64,000 nt of DNA, taken from the NCBI GenBank assembly GCA_963700495.1, contig CAVOXT010000001.1:558001-622000 (forward strand), in the 5' to 3' direction. This DNA is from JACCTU01 sp963700495. Its GTDB lineage: Bacteria; Actinomycetota; Thermoleophilia; Gaiellales; Gaiellaceae. The notes under the pieces were generated by a model. It did no database searches and was not told the origin of the DNA. It was given only the letters and a program-made list of their open reading frames with translations. Each line of letters begins with the position of its first letter. Position 1 is the first letter of the stretch. Positions 7,914 through 16,639 of the stretch are shown piece by piece. Position numbers and translations under genes: made by a program.

Positions 7914-8384
7914 ATGGTCAGCCCAGTCCCCGTCAGCCGCGCCCGCGAGACCCTGAGCGATGTCTTCTCCGACGCCGTTCGGAGGCACCTGCCGGTGCTG
8001 ATCGAGCGCCGCAACGAGCAGGCCGCCCTCGTCGGACTCGACGACTTCGAGCTGTTGCTCTCCGCGCATGAGTTCCATCCCGAGGTGTTCTTCGAAGACG
8101 TGGCGGTCACGTTCTGGCTGCCGGAGTTCGCGCTCTACGGTCGCGGCCCGACGTACGACGAGGCGCAAGAGGATCTGCTCGACGAGGTCCGTGCCTACGT
8201 CTCCGACTACCTCGAGGACTCGGCCGCCTACCTGAACGCGCCGAACCGCGCTGGCCACTTCCCCCACGTTGTCAGGGCATACGTCAGCGACGCGAACGGC
8301 CGGCTGCGCGACGTGCTGTTCGCGCCGCCGAGCGGGGAGGCTGAACGCGCGAGCGCCGAGGAGCGTGCCCCAGCCGCGGTTTGA
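7914..8384 (+). CDS. Antitoxin-like protein with Phd/YefM-type N-terminus
   Basis: 156 residues. The first 50 (VSRARETLSDVFSDAVRRH, VLIERRNEQAALVGLDDFE) resemble Phd/YefM antitoxins, which form a DNA-binding dimer. The remaining 100 residues include FALYGRGPTYDEAQEDLLDEV, HicB-like in character, which may cover the toxin. The gene has its own promoter and palindrome and overlaps the next gene by 20 bases. The assignment as antitoxin rests on the N-terminal similarity plus the operon structure. Confidence 0.7.
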   Translation: MVSPVPVSRARETLSDVFSDAVRRHLPVLIERRNEQAALVGLDDFELLLSAHEFHPEVFFEDVAVTFWLPEFALYGRGPTYDEAQEDLLDEVRAYVSDYLEDSAAYLNAPNRAGHFPHVVRAYVSDANGRLRDVLFAPPSGEAERASAEERAPAAV

Positions 8385-8799
8385 CGATCTCCGCCGGTTC
8401 TGCGAACTCGACGGTTGGACCAAGAAGTCGACCGTTCGCAGAGGCGAGGGCGATCACACGCGATACGAGAAGCGGCTCGAAGACGGCACGATCCTGCGAA
8501 CCAGAGCGTCACACAGCAACGAGCAGATCGGCGACCCCTCGCTTTGGCGGCGCATCTGGCGGGACCAGCTTGGGCTCGAGTCGGAGGACGAGTTCTGGCG
8601 CGTGCTCGAGACGAGGGAGCCGGCGAGCCGCCCAAGTACGCAGCCCCAGCCGCCAGAGGGTCCTTCGCTGCCGGGATGGCTCGTCGAGACGCTGATTCGG
8701 CAGGCCGGTCTGCCGATCGAACAGGTCAAGGGACTGACTGAGGAAGAAGCGCGGCGGCGACTGCACGAGTTCTGGTCGCAGCCTCGCGAGGACGGCTGA
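8365..8799 (+). CDS. Putative toxin of a toxin-antitoxin pair (HicA-like)
   Basis: 144 residues from GTG 8365. The core RRFCELDGW, then YEKRLEDGTILRTRASH, then RIWRDQLGLE, resembles proteins annotated as cytotoxic translational repressors in toxin-antitoxin pairs: a short double-stranded-RNA-binding-like fold with a central His. A C-terminal extension of about 60 residues ends in a helix, LTEEEARRRLHEF. The start overlaps the antitoxin-like gene, so the two are coupled. HicA-like is an inference from fold character and gene order. Confidence 0.62.
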   Translation: MPQPRFDDLRRFCELDGWTKKSTVRRGEGDHTRYEKRLEDGTILRTRASHSNEQIGDPSLWRRIWRDQLGLESEDEFWRVLETREPASRPSTQPQPPEGPSLPGWLVETLIRQAGLPIEQVKGLTEEEARRRLHEFWSQPREDG

Positions 8800-8811
8800 C
8801 GGGACTAAGGC

Positions 8812-8842
8812 GGGAGCCACCGGCTGGGCGCCGGCGGCTCCC
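8812..8842. terminator. Bidirectional hairpin between convergent genes
   Basis: GGGAGCC (8812-8818) pairs with GGCTCCC (8836-8842), and inner CCGGC/GCCGG segments extend the stem. It sits between the toxin gene and the convergent VOC gene. There is no T-run, so it may act as a Rho-assisted or bidirectional terminator. Confidence 0.6.
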
Positions 8843-8848
8843 AAGCCC

Positions 8849-9316
8849 TCAGCTCATGCTCGCCATTGCCTCCTTGGCGCGCGCTTCCATGTCCTCCGGC
8901 GTGACGTCCTCGACGTGCGTGGCGATCTGCCAGTCGTGGCCGTAGGGGTCTGTGACCCTGGCGAAGCGGTCGCCCCAGAACATGTTGTCAGGCTCCATCG
9001 TCGCCGTGGCGCCGGCGTCGATCGCCTGCTTGAAGAGCTCGTCGACGTCGTCGACGTAGAGGAACAAGCCGACGGTCGTGCCGCCTGCGGCCTTCGGCGT
9101 CGTGCCCTGCGACTGCTCGAACATGTCGGAGAGCATCACGACCGAGTCTCCGATCTGGATCTCCGCGTGCGCGACGCGGCCGTCCGGTGCGGGCATGATC
9201 GTGCGCTCCGTCGCGCCGAACGCTCGCTTGTAGAACTCGATCGCCCCCGCGGCGTCGTCAAGCGACAGGAACGGGGTGATGGTGTGGTACCCCTCTGGAA
9301 CCGGCTTTACAGCCAT
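8849..9316 (-). CDS. VOC-superfamily (glyoxalase/PhnB-like) protein
   Basis: 155 residues from ATG 9316, which is preceded by a good GAGGAGG site; the longer frame to 9394 is unlikely. It begins KPVPEGYHTITPFLSLDD, then AIEFYKRAFGA and HAEIQIGDSVVMLSD, and ends DRFARVTDPYGHDWQIATH. These are the paired beta-alpha-beta-beta-beta units of PhnB/28-type glyoxalase-fold proteins. The real substrate cannot be predicted. It is a single gene. Confidence 0.85.
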   Translation of the reverse strand: MAVKPVPEGYHTITPFLSLDDAAGAIEFYKRAFGATERTIMPAPDGRVAHAEIQIGDSVVMLSDMFEQSQGTTPKAAGGTTVGLFLYVDDVDELFKQAIDAGATATMEPDNMFWGDRFARVTDPYGHDWQIATHVEDVTPEDMEARAKEAMASMS

Positions 9317-9409
9317 GGCGGCCTCCTCGGCTTGTGGTTCGAAGTCGGGTCCATCGTAAGGGCAACCGGCTCCCGATTTGGGTCGATTTGGCATCCGGCC
9401 GGCCGGCTC

Positions 9410-9826
9410 TCAGCCGAGCGATCCGCGGCGCGCGAGCCACTCCGTCGGCTGCCCGGTCACCCGCGCGATCGCGTCGAAGTGCCTGTCGTAGTGGAGGACA
9501 CAGGTGTCGGAGATCTGGGCGATCGCCGCGACGAACAAGTCGATGGGTGCCGGCCCTCGGTGTTGGCTGTGCGCAGCGAGCGCTTCCTGTGTCCGAAGGG
9601 CTCCGGCAACCGCGTGGCGATCGAGCGGAAGTCGAGGGAGGCCCTCCAGTTCATCGCGACGGACTGCATAGTCCGCTGGACTGACGGCCGAGTAGAGCAG
9701 CTCCAGCTCTACCGGCTCGCAGAGCGCGATCTCATCGAGCTCGACGAGAGCGGCCCAGCGCTCGGCAACCTGCGGCGTTGCCTGGCTTCGTGTCCAGGCG
9801 CTCGTGTCGGCGAGATAGCGCGGCAA
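9410..9826 (-). CDS. vapC: VapC-type PIN-domain toxin
   Basis: 138 residues from a TTG at 9826 that directly abuts the stop codon of the antitoxin gene. Active-site acids appear in YLADTSAWTR, ELELLYSAV, APIDLFVAAIAQ and VLHYDRHFDAIA. The typical VapC end, DAIARVTGQPTEWL, is also present. A ribonuclease toxin is expected. It is the second gene of a two-gene operon read leftwards. Confidence 0.87.
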   Translation of the reverse strand: MPRYLADTSAWTRSQATPQVAERWAALVELDEIALCEPVELELLYSAVSPADYAVRRDELEGLPRLPLDRHAVAGALRTQEALAAHSQHRGPAPIDLFVAAIAQISDTCVLHYDRHFDAIARVTGQPTEWLARRGSLG

Positions 9827-10054
9827 CTATGGCGTGCGAAGGCGGCGGAGCTCCTCAGGGCTCGGGCCGATCCCGCCGTCTCGCTCGATCCGGCGCATCA
9901 GCCGCCTTCTCGCTTCGAGGCGGATGACCTCGTCGAGCGCGCCGTCGACGGTCTCCGCAAGCGTGGATGTGCCGAGGATCTTCCGGGCCTTCGCGAGCTT
10001 CTCGCGGTCGATGACCAATGAGGTCTTGTCCGGTTTGGATATCCGTTTTGCCAT
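9827..10054 (-). CDS. vapB: VapB-type antitoxin
   Basis: 75 residues. MAKRISKPDKTSLVID followed by LAKARKILGTSTLAETVDGAL is the DUF2191/VapB antitoxin pattern with a ribbon-helix-helix core. The C-terminus IGPSPEELRRLRTP should contact the toxin. The ATG at 10054 lies eight bases after a TAGGAT hexamer, so the transcript may be leaderless. The longer frame to 10486 is antisense to dnaE and is rejected. Confidence 0.85.
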   Translation of the reverse strand: MAKRISKPDKTSLVIDREKLAKARKILGTSTLAETVDGALDEVIRLEARRRLMRRIERDGGIGPSPEELRRLRTP

Positions 10055-10066
10055 GTCGAGATATCC
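10037..10066. promoter_or_regulatory. Likely operator overlapping the antitoxin start
   Basis: GGATATCC at 10037-10044 and GATATCC at 10060-10066 bracket the antitoxin start codon. This is the usual place for autorepression by a VapB dimer. Confidence 0.45.
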
Positions 10067-10110
10067 TACAGGAGGCGTCCGATCGGGATTCTTAGACTGT
10101 CCCGGCTGCG

Positions 10111-13100
10111 ATGGCTCAGGCGCCCGTTCGTTCATCTCCACGTCCACTCCGAGTACTCGATCCTCGACGGGGCGTGCCGGATCCCCGAGCTCGCCGCCCG
10201 GGCCGCCGAGTTCGAGATGCCGGCGGTCGGGCTCACCGACCACGGGTCGCTCGCAGGGGCGGTCCAGCTCGTCAAGGAGACCGGCAAGCACGGCGTCAAG
10301 CCGCTGATCGGCTGCGAGGTCTACGTCGCCGACGACCGCAAGGCGCAGGCCAAGGGGTATGCGCACCTGACGCTCGTCGCCGCCGACAACACCGGCTACG
10401 GGAACCTGATCAGGCTCTCGAGCCTCGGCTACCTCGAGGGCTACTACTACAAGCCGCGCGTCGACTGGGAGCTGCTCCAGCAGCACTCGAGCGGGCTGAT
10501 CGCGCTCTCGGGCTGTCTATCTGGCCGCGTTTGCAAGGCGCTAGAGGAGAACCGCGAGAACGACGCGCACGCCGAGCTCGCGCGGCTGAAGGACATCTTC
10601 GGCGGCGACTCCGTCTACGTCGAGATGCAGAACGCGGGGCTCGACGTGCAGGCCCGGATCAACCCGATCCTCGCCCGCGCGGCCGAGCAGGCGGGCCTGC
10701 CGCTCGTCGCGACCGGCGACGTGCACTACCTCCGCCACGAGGACGCGCGCGCGCACGAGGCGCTGCTCTGCATCCAGTCGGGCGACTCGCTCAAGAACCC
10801 GAACCACTGGCGCTTCGACACCGACCAGTTCTTCTTCAAGTCGGCGGCCGAGATGGCGCTCGACTTCCCCGGCTACGAGCACGCGCTCGCGCGCACGCTC
10901 GAGATCGCGGAGCGCTGCAACGTCACGATCGAACTCGGGAACATCCTGCTGCCGGAGTTCCCGACCCCCGAGGGGCGCGACTCGTTCGACTACCTCGTCG
11001 AGCTGTGCGAGCGCGGGCTCGAGAAGCGCTACGAGCAGGTCACGCCCGAGCTCCAGGAACGCCTGAAGTTCGAGCTGAAGACGATCCGCGAGATGGGGTT
11101 CTCGGACTACTTCCTGATCGTCTGGGACTTCATCCGCTTCGCGCACCAGAACGGGATCTCGGTCGGGCCGGGCCGCGGCAGCGCCGCCGGGTCGCTCGCG
11201 GCGTACTGCCTCGAGATCACCGACATCGACCCGATCCGCTACGACCTGCTCTTCGAGCGCTTCCTCAACCCGGGGCGCAAGTCGATGCCGGACATGGACA
11301 TCGACTTCGCCGTCGACGGGCGCGACCGCGTGATCAACTACGTCGCGGAGAAGTACGGTCGCGACCGCGTCGCGCAGATCATCACGTTCGGGACGATGGC
11401 TGCACGCGCGGCGGTGCGCGACGCCGGGCGAGTGCTCGAGATCCCGTACGGCACGGTCGACCGGATCGCGAAGCTGATCCCCGAGGGGCCGGGGCAGACG
11501 CTCGACGCGTCGCTCAAGAACGGGCAGCCGCTCAAGGAGTCCTACGACGCCGATCCGATCACGAGGGAGATCGTCGATCTGGCGCGGCCGCTCGAGGGGC
11601 TGACGCGCCAGGACTCGATCCACGCCGCCGGCGTCGTGATCGGCGCGCGCCCGCTGATCGAGCTCGTGCCGCTGCAGCAGAAGGGCTCGGACCAGGAGAT
11701 CGTGACGCAGTTCCCGATGAACGACGTCGAGGCGCTCGGCCTGCTCAAGATGGACTTCCTCGGCCTGCGCAACCTCGACGTGATCGACAAGGCGTGCGCG
11801 CTGATCGGGAACGTCGACATCGGGAAGCTCCCGCTCGACGACGAGAAGACCTACGCGATGCTCCAGAAGGGCGACGCGATCGGCGTCTTCCAGTTCGAGT
11901 CGTCGGGCATGCGCGAGGCGCTGCGGCAGGTCAAGCCGACGGTCTTCGACGACCTGATCGCGCTCGTCGCGCTCTACCGGCCCGGGCCGATGGGCTACAT
12001 CCCCGGCTACGCGAAGCGGAAGAACGGTCAGGAGCAGGTGTCGTACATCGACCCGCGCCTCGAGGAGATCACGGGCAAGACGTACGGGATCTGCATCTAC
12101 CAGGAGCAGTACCTCGAGATCGCGAAGCGGATCGCCGGCTTCTCACCTGCGGAGGCCGACGATCTGCGCAAGGCGATCGGCAAGAAGATCCACTCGCTGA
12201 TGGCCTCGCTGAAGGAGAAGTTCCTCGAGGGCTGCGCGGCCACCGGCACGAGTACGCAGGTCGCGAACCAGCTCTGGAAGGACATGGAGGCTTCGCAGGA
12301 CTACTCGTTCAACAAGTCGCACGCCGCGTGCTACGCGCTGATCGCGTACCGCACCGCGTGGCTGCGCGCGAATCACCCGCGCGAGTACATGGCCGCGCTC
12401 ATCTCCTCCGTGATGAACACGAAGGACCGCGTGCCGTTCTACGTGAACGCGTGCCACGAGCTGGGGATCGAGGTGCTGCCGCCCGACGTGAACACGTCGC
12501 GGATCGACTTCGCCGTCGTCGAGGGGCAGATCCGCTTCGGGTTGAACGCGGTCAAGAACGTCGGCGGACCCTCGGCGCGCGCGATCTGCGCCGAGCGCGA
12601 GTCCGGTGGGCCGTTCACGTCGATCTGGGACTTCGTCGAGCGGGTCGACGCGCAGGCGGTGAACAAGCGCTCGCTCGAGTCGCTCGTCAAGTGCGGTGCG
12701 CTCGACGGCCTCGACGCGACGCGGATGGGGATGCTCGTGGTGATCGACCAGGCGGTGCAGTGGGGCGGGGCGCGGCAGGCCGACCGGCTCGCAGGGCAGG
12801 CGTCGATCTTCGACCTCGACGACTCGCCGGCCGAGGAGCGGCCGCGGCACCACCCGACGATCCCGCCGGGCGAGTTCGACCGCAACGAGCTGCTCAAGCT
12901 GGAGAAGGAGGTGCTCGGCCTCTACGTCTCCGACCATCCTCTGTCGGCGATCCGCGACCAGCTGCGCCGCAAGATCGACACGCCGATGACCGAGCTCGGC
13001 GCGCGCCGGGACGGCGACATCGTCACCGTCGGCGGGATCGTCGCGAACCTGAAGCAGATGACGACGAAGCGCGGCGAGCCGATGGTCTTTCTCACGCTCG

Positions 13101-13498
13101 ACGACGTGATCGGCTCGGTCGAGGTCGTCGTCTTCAACTCGGTCTACGCGTCGAGCCACCAACATCTGACGACAGACCGTGTCCTCGTCGTCAAGGGCCG
13201 CATCGACCACAAGGAAGGCGAGACGAAGATGATCGCGCTCGAGGTCTCGCCGTTCGAGGCGATTCCCGAGCGCAAGGCCGTGCACCTCAAGCTCGACGCG
13301 CGCACCGCGCCGGCGGGAGTCATTCGCGAGCTCGCGGGGATCCTGCGCGCGTATCCGGGCGACGCATCGGTGTTCGTCGCGATGACGATGTCGGAGGGCG
13401 CGCGGACGCTCGAGTTCGGGCCGGAGTACCGGGTCAAGCCGGACTCGGACCTCTTCGCCGAGGTCAAGGCGCTCCTCGGACCGGCCGCCGTCGTCTAG
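10111..13498 (+). CDS. dnaE: DNA polymerase III alpha subunit
   Basis: The replicative polymerase catalytic subunit, about 1128 residues. The PHP domain begins VHLHVHSEYSILDG. The palm aspartates are in PDMDIDFAVDGRD (about residue 395). The OB-fold near the C-terminus reads TVGGIVANLKQ and MVFLTLDDVIGSVEV. The first clear in-frame Met is 35 residues inside the PHP domain, which is too late. The ATG at 10111 would give MAQRPFVHLHVHSEYS if one G near 10120 is an extra base, and that is my preferred start; a CTG at 10106 is the only other option. It is the DnaE1 type, without a PolC exonuclease insert. The stop codon lies in the terminal repeat of the element at 13496-13716. Confidence 0.96.
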
Positions 13499-13716
13499 AT
13501 GGTTGATGCCACGATCTCGCGCGTCCGGCTGCGCGATCTGGCGTGTCTGGGCCGCACTCGCCGCAGTCGGGTCACCTAGCGGCGACCCGCCCGCGTCGTG
13601 TGCTTCACGCCGTCAGGCCGCCACCGATGCTTCAGCATCGGCGACGTCCTGCCGCCGCGCCCCAGAGCGGCCAGCCCGCGCCCCGGAACGAACGATCTCA
13701 TGGCATCAACCATCTA
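13496..13716. mobile_element. MITE-like element with 16-bp perfect terminal inverted repeats
   Basis: TAGATGGTTGATGCCA at 13496-13511 is exactly inverted at 13701-13716, enclosing 189 bases. The ends begin with TA, as expected for a TA-targeting (IS630/Tc1-like) element. The interior has no convincing ORF but holds stems such as CCGATGC/GCATCGG with a TTCA loop and a GTCGGGTC/GCGACCCG pair. The stop codons of dnaE and of the convergent PIN gene are both supplied by the repeats. No transposase is nearby. A structured convergent terminator is the alternative. Confidence 0.65.
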
Positions 13717-14113
13717 GGCGCGGAGCTCGACGAAGCCCGCGGCGGTGAAGTCGCCGTCGAAGGCGAGCGCCTGGCGGATCTTCAGCGATCGCATCAGCGC
13801 GAAGCTCGTCGCGTCGACGAACGAGTACTCGCGCTCGCTACGCCGTCTGAGCCAGCGGAGCGCATCCGCTTCGAGCTCCTCGGTGACGAACAGGACCGTG
13901 AGCCGTCTTCCGCGGGTGACGCGATCGAGGAAACGCGTCGCGACTCGATGGTTCTGCCTTCCGGTTGAGGAACGTCCACGTCTCTCCGCGAACGTGGTTC
14001 GACGTCACGAGCTGGGCCTCGGCGTGCCGTTCGAGCAGTTCCGTCGCCTCGGCATGCCGCGCATCGCGGTGAAGTGCCAGCGCAATCCAGAACGATGTGT
14101 CGACGAACGTCAC
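13714..14113 (-). pseudogene. vapC: PIN-domain toxin, one frame break
   Basis: From GTG 14113: TFVDTSFWIALALHRDARH, TSNHVRGETWTFLNRKA; then, after a frame change near 13960, HRVATRFLDRV, SFVDATSFALMRS and ALAFDGDFTAAGF. All acidic positions of a PIN nuclease are present across the two frames, giving 132 residues. The break is explained by one extra A in a run. If the break is real the toxin is dead; if it is a sequence error this is an intact VapC. It overlaps the antitoxin gene by four bases. Confidence 0.8.
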
Positions 14114-14352
14114 GGGCGGTCGCGCGTCTTGCCGCCGTAGATGACCTCGTCGATGTCGTCGACGGGCTCCGCGTCGGCCATACCAACGATGTCCCACAGC
14201 GGATCTTCGTGGATGGGAGGCAACGGCTTTAGACGCTCTCGGACGTAGCTCCGAATCAGCGCACCTTTCGACGTCCGCTCGCGACGCGCCTGTTGGGCGA
14301 GGGCAGCGTCGAGCTCGGGCTCGATCATGATCTGAAGGCGTTTCATCGGCAT
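14110..14352 (-). CDS. Ribbon-helix-helix antitoxin
   Basis: 80 residues, or 78 from the second ATG at 14346. MKRLQIMIEPELDAALAQQA, then TSKGALIRSYVRERL, is a CopG/Arc-type DNA-binding domain. The C-terminus DPLWDIVGMADAEPVDDIDEVIYG is the usual toxin-wrapping tail. The distance from the -10 box favours the start at 14346. It is coupled to the PIN gene through an overlapping stop and start. Confidence 0.83.
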   Translation of the reverse strand: MPMKRLQIMIEPELDAALAQQARRERTSKGALIRSYVRERLKPLPPIHEDPLWDIVGMADAEPVDDIDEVIYGGKTRDRP

Positions 14353-14355
14353 GGG

Positions 14356-14383
14356 TATACACAAGAGAGTGTAACACATGTGT
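14356..14383. promoter_or_regulatory. Promoter and operator of the fifth TA module
   Basis: On the reverse strand TGTATA (14356-14361) is a -10 box. A TTACAC -35-like hexamer lies 18 bases upstream. The palindrome ACACATGTGT (14374-14383) and direct GTGTAAC repeats fall between and over them, as expected for autorepression. Confidence 0.55.
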
Positions 14384-14446
14384 AACTCTTTCCGCAGACT
14401 CTGTCCTTGACGTAAGCTCGGTCCTTCCTCGACCAGGAGGTCCGCC

Positions 14447-15081
14447 ATGTACGCACGAGTCGCGACATTCGAGAATCCGCGTTTCGGCGACCCGTCTCTC
14501 GTCGACGAGCTGATGAGCCGCGCCGCGCAGGACGGTTCGCGGTGGCGCGACGCGTTGCCAGGAGCGCAAGGCGGTCTCATGCTCGTGGACCAGGCGAACA
14601 ACCGCGGACTCGGGATCACGTTCTTCGAGACCGAGGAGCAGATTCGCGACGGCCGAGCCGGTCTTCGACAAGATGGGCGACGAGATCCCCGAGGAAGAGC
14701 GCGGCCGCCGCATGTCGGTACACGTCTACGAGGTTGCGGACCTGGAAGACGGAGACGGTGCAAGAGCCGCCCGGGCCAGCACGCTCGAGGGCGACCCGGA
14801 GCGGATCGACGGTGCGCAGCGGGAATCGCGGGAGCAGATCCTGCCCCGAGGCCCGTCAGTTTCCCGGGTGGAAGGGCTTCGTCGCGCTCGTCGACCGCCG
14901 TACAGGCCGGACGATGATGATCACGCTCTGGGACAGCGAGGAGTCGATGCGGGCGAGCGACGAGGCGGGCGACAAGTTCCGCAACCAGAGCGCGGAGGCC
15001 GGCCAGGCCATGATCCTCTCGGTCGATCGCTACCAGGTCGTGTTCGCGGAACGGCTCGCGGAGGTCGGAGCCGCGCGCTGA
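14447..15081 (+). pseudogene. Two-domain ABM (antibiotic biosynthesis monooxygenase)-like protein, two frame breaks
   Basis: An AGGAGG site precedes the ATG at 14447. Domain 1 runs MYARVATFENPRFG to GITFFETEEQIRD and, after a break near 14655, PVFDKMGDEIPEEERGRRM. Domain 2 runs STLEGDPERIDGAQRES and, after a break near 14845, FPGWKGFVALVDRRTGRTM to LSVDRYQVVFAERL. Each half has the length and pattern of a dimeric alpha-beta barrel domain. The restored length is about 210 residues. Both breaks are single extra bases (G, C). No enzymatic activity can be assigned. Confidence 0.68.
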
Positions 15082-15085
15082 GGGG

Positions 15086-15499
15086 TCAGGCGGTCGCCGT
15101 CTGCTCCCGCCAGATGTTGTTCAGCCCGCTCTGCATGTACGCGTAGAACGCCGGGACGAAGACGAGGTAGAGCACGAAGCCCAACCAGCCGTTGATGGGG
15201 TCCTTCCCGGCGAGCCGCTGGGCGAGCTGCAAGCGCTGAAACGTCGTCACCGTCGTCCAGACCGCGGGGATGATCAGCAGTCCGCCCGGGAACAGCGCGA
15301 GGGTCGACAGCCCGGGGTTCGTTCCGAGGGTGTGCGTGTCGTTCGCGCGGCCGTAGTCGGCCATCTCCCGGTTGATGTAGTACCACCAGAAGATCACGTA
15401 GATCCCGAGCGTGATGACGGAGAAGATCGCAACTGCGACGGGGCTGCGGATCTTCGCCATGGAGTCGGCACCTGCGATCTGAACTTGCTCGGCCATCAC
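15086..15499 (-). CDS. DUF4234 integral membrane protein
   Basis: 137 residues with about three transmembrane segments: VAVAIFSVITLGIYVIFWWYY, LALFPGGLLIIPAVW and LGFVLYLVFVPAFYAYM. The motif LGIYVIFWWY is characteristic of DUF4234. A GAGGAAGGA ribosome site lies before the double ATG at 15499/15496. Function is unknown. The gene is convergent with the ABM-like gene and divergent from the aminotransferase gene. Confidence 0.85.
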   Translation of the reverse strand: MMAEQVQIAGADSMAKIRSPVAVAIFSVITLGIYVIFWWYYINREMADYGRANDTHTLGTNPGLSTLALFPGGLLIIPAVWTTVTTFQRLQLAQRLAGKDPINGWLGFVLYLVFVPAFYAYMQSGLNNIWREQTATA

Positions 15500-15576
15500 G
15501 CTTCCTTCCTCTCGCTGAACGGCGGATGCTTACACACGCGTCTCGTCTGCGTACGATCTCGTCCGCGTGACGCTGC

Positions 15577-16614
15577 TTGCCCGCCGAGGAGCTCGCAGGG
15601 CTGTGGGAGCCGGAGCGGCCGTACTTGAACACGGCGAGCTACGGGCTTCCGCCGCGGCCCGCGTTCGAGGCACTTCAGGCGGCGCTCGACGACTGGCGGC
15701 ACGCGCGCACGAGCTGGGAGCCGTGGGCGGGAGCGGTTGCTCCGGCGCGCGCGTCGTTCGCGCGGCTCGTCGGCTGCGCCGCTGACGACGTCGCCGTCGG
15801 AGCGACGGTGTCGGAGCTCGTCGGCCTCGTCGCTGCCGCGCTGCCCGACCGGTCTCGGGTCGTCGTCCCCGACATCGAGTTCACGTCGAACCTCTTTCCG
15901 CTGCTCGTGCAGGCGTCGCGCGGAGTCGAGGTCGCCGTGGTCCCGCCCGAGCACCTCGCCGAGTTGATCGACGCGCGGACGACGCTCGTAGCGGTCAGCG
16001 CGGTGCAGTCCTCGACGGGCGACGTCACCGATCTCGACGCGATCGCCGAGGCCGCGCGTGCGAACGACGCGCTGCTCCTCGTCGACGCGACGCAGGCGTG
16101 CGGCTGGTCGAACGTGCCGGCGCAGGCGGCCGACTTCGTCGTCTGCCATGGGTACAAGTGGCTGCTCTCCCCGCGCGGGACTGCGTTCCTCGCTGTGCGT
16201 CCCGAGCGGCTCGAGTTGATCACGCCTCTCCACGCGGGCTGGTGGGCGGGCGCCGACCCGTACGGCGACTTCTACGGCCCGCCGCTTCGACTCGCGTCCG
16301 GCGCACGGCGCCTCGACACCTCCCCGGCGTGGTTCTCCTGGGTCGGGGCCGCGCCGGCGCTCGAGCTCCTCGAGCGGATCGGGATCGACCGGATCGGCGC
16401 GCACGACGTCGAGCTGGCGAACCGCTTCCGAAGCGGCCTCGGGCTCGAGCCGGGCGATTCGGCGATCGTCTCGCTCGACGTCCCGGGTTCGGCCGAGCGT
16501 CTGGAGCGTGCGGGGATCGCGGCGGCGGTTCGCTCGGACCGCCTCCGGGTCTCGTTCCACCTCTACAACACCCCGGCGGACGTCGACGCCGCCCTGAACG
16601 CCCTCGTAGGCTAG
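15577..16614 (+). CDS. Class V aminotransferase (cysteine desulfurase/kynureninase fold)
   Basis: A PLP-dependent enzyme of 345 residues. Motifs are YLNTASYGLPP near the N-terminus, PDIEFTSNLFPLL, LLLVDATQACGW (PLP-contacting Asp), and the Schiff-base Lys in CHGYKWLLSPRG. It lacks the C-terminal Cys loop of true IscS/NifS, so desulfurase activity is doubtful; isopenicillin-N-epimerase-like or kynureninase-like activity is possible. The open frame starts at a TTG. A GTG at 15567, nine bases after a TACGAT box, would give MTLLPAEELAGLW if one T near 15576 is an extra base, and that looks more natural. Confidence 0.83.
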   Translation: MPAEELAGLWEPERPYLNTASYGLPPRPAFEALQAALDDWRHARTSWEPWAGAVAPARASFARLVGCAADDVAVGATVSELVGLVAAALPDRSRVVVPDIEFTSNLFPLLVQASRGVEVAVVPPEHLAELIDARTTLVAVSAVQSSTGDVTDLDAIAEAARANDALLLVDATQACGWSNVPAQAADFVVCHGYKWLLSPRGTAFLAVRPERLELITPLHAGWWAGADPYGDFYGPPLRLASGARRLDTSPAWFSWVGAAPALELLERIGIDRIGAHDVELANRFRSGLGLEPGDSAIVSLDVPGSAERLERAGIAAAVRSDRLRVSFHLYNTPADVDAALNALVG

Positions 16615-16626
16615 GCGCGTCCGTCG

Positions 16627-16632
16627 TACACT
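16627..16632 (+). promoter_or_regulatory. -10 box of a leaderless promoter
   Basis: TACACT lies seven bases before the GTG at 16640. There is no ribosome binding site. Confidence 0.5.
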
Positions 16633-16639
16633 CACTTTC

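Noticed and set aside
12143..13285. 380-codon frame on the minus strand, and others such as 10541-11623 and 11338-11535
   Set aside because: Shadows of dnaE, whose sense frame carries the complete polymerase signatures.
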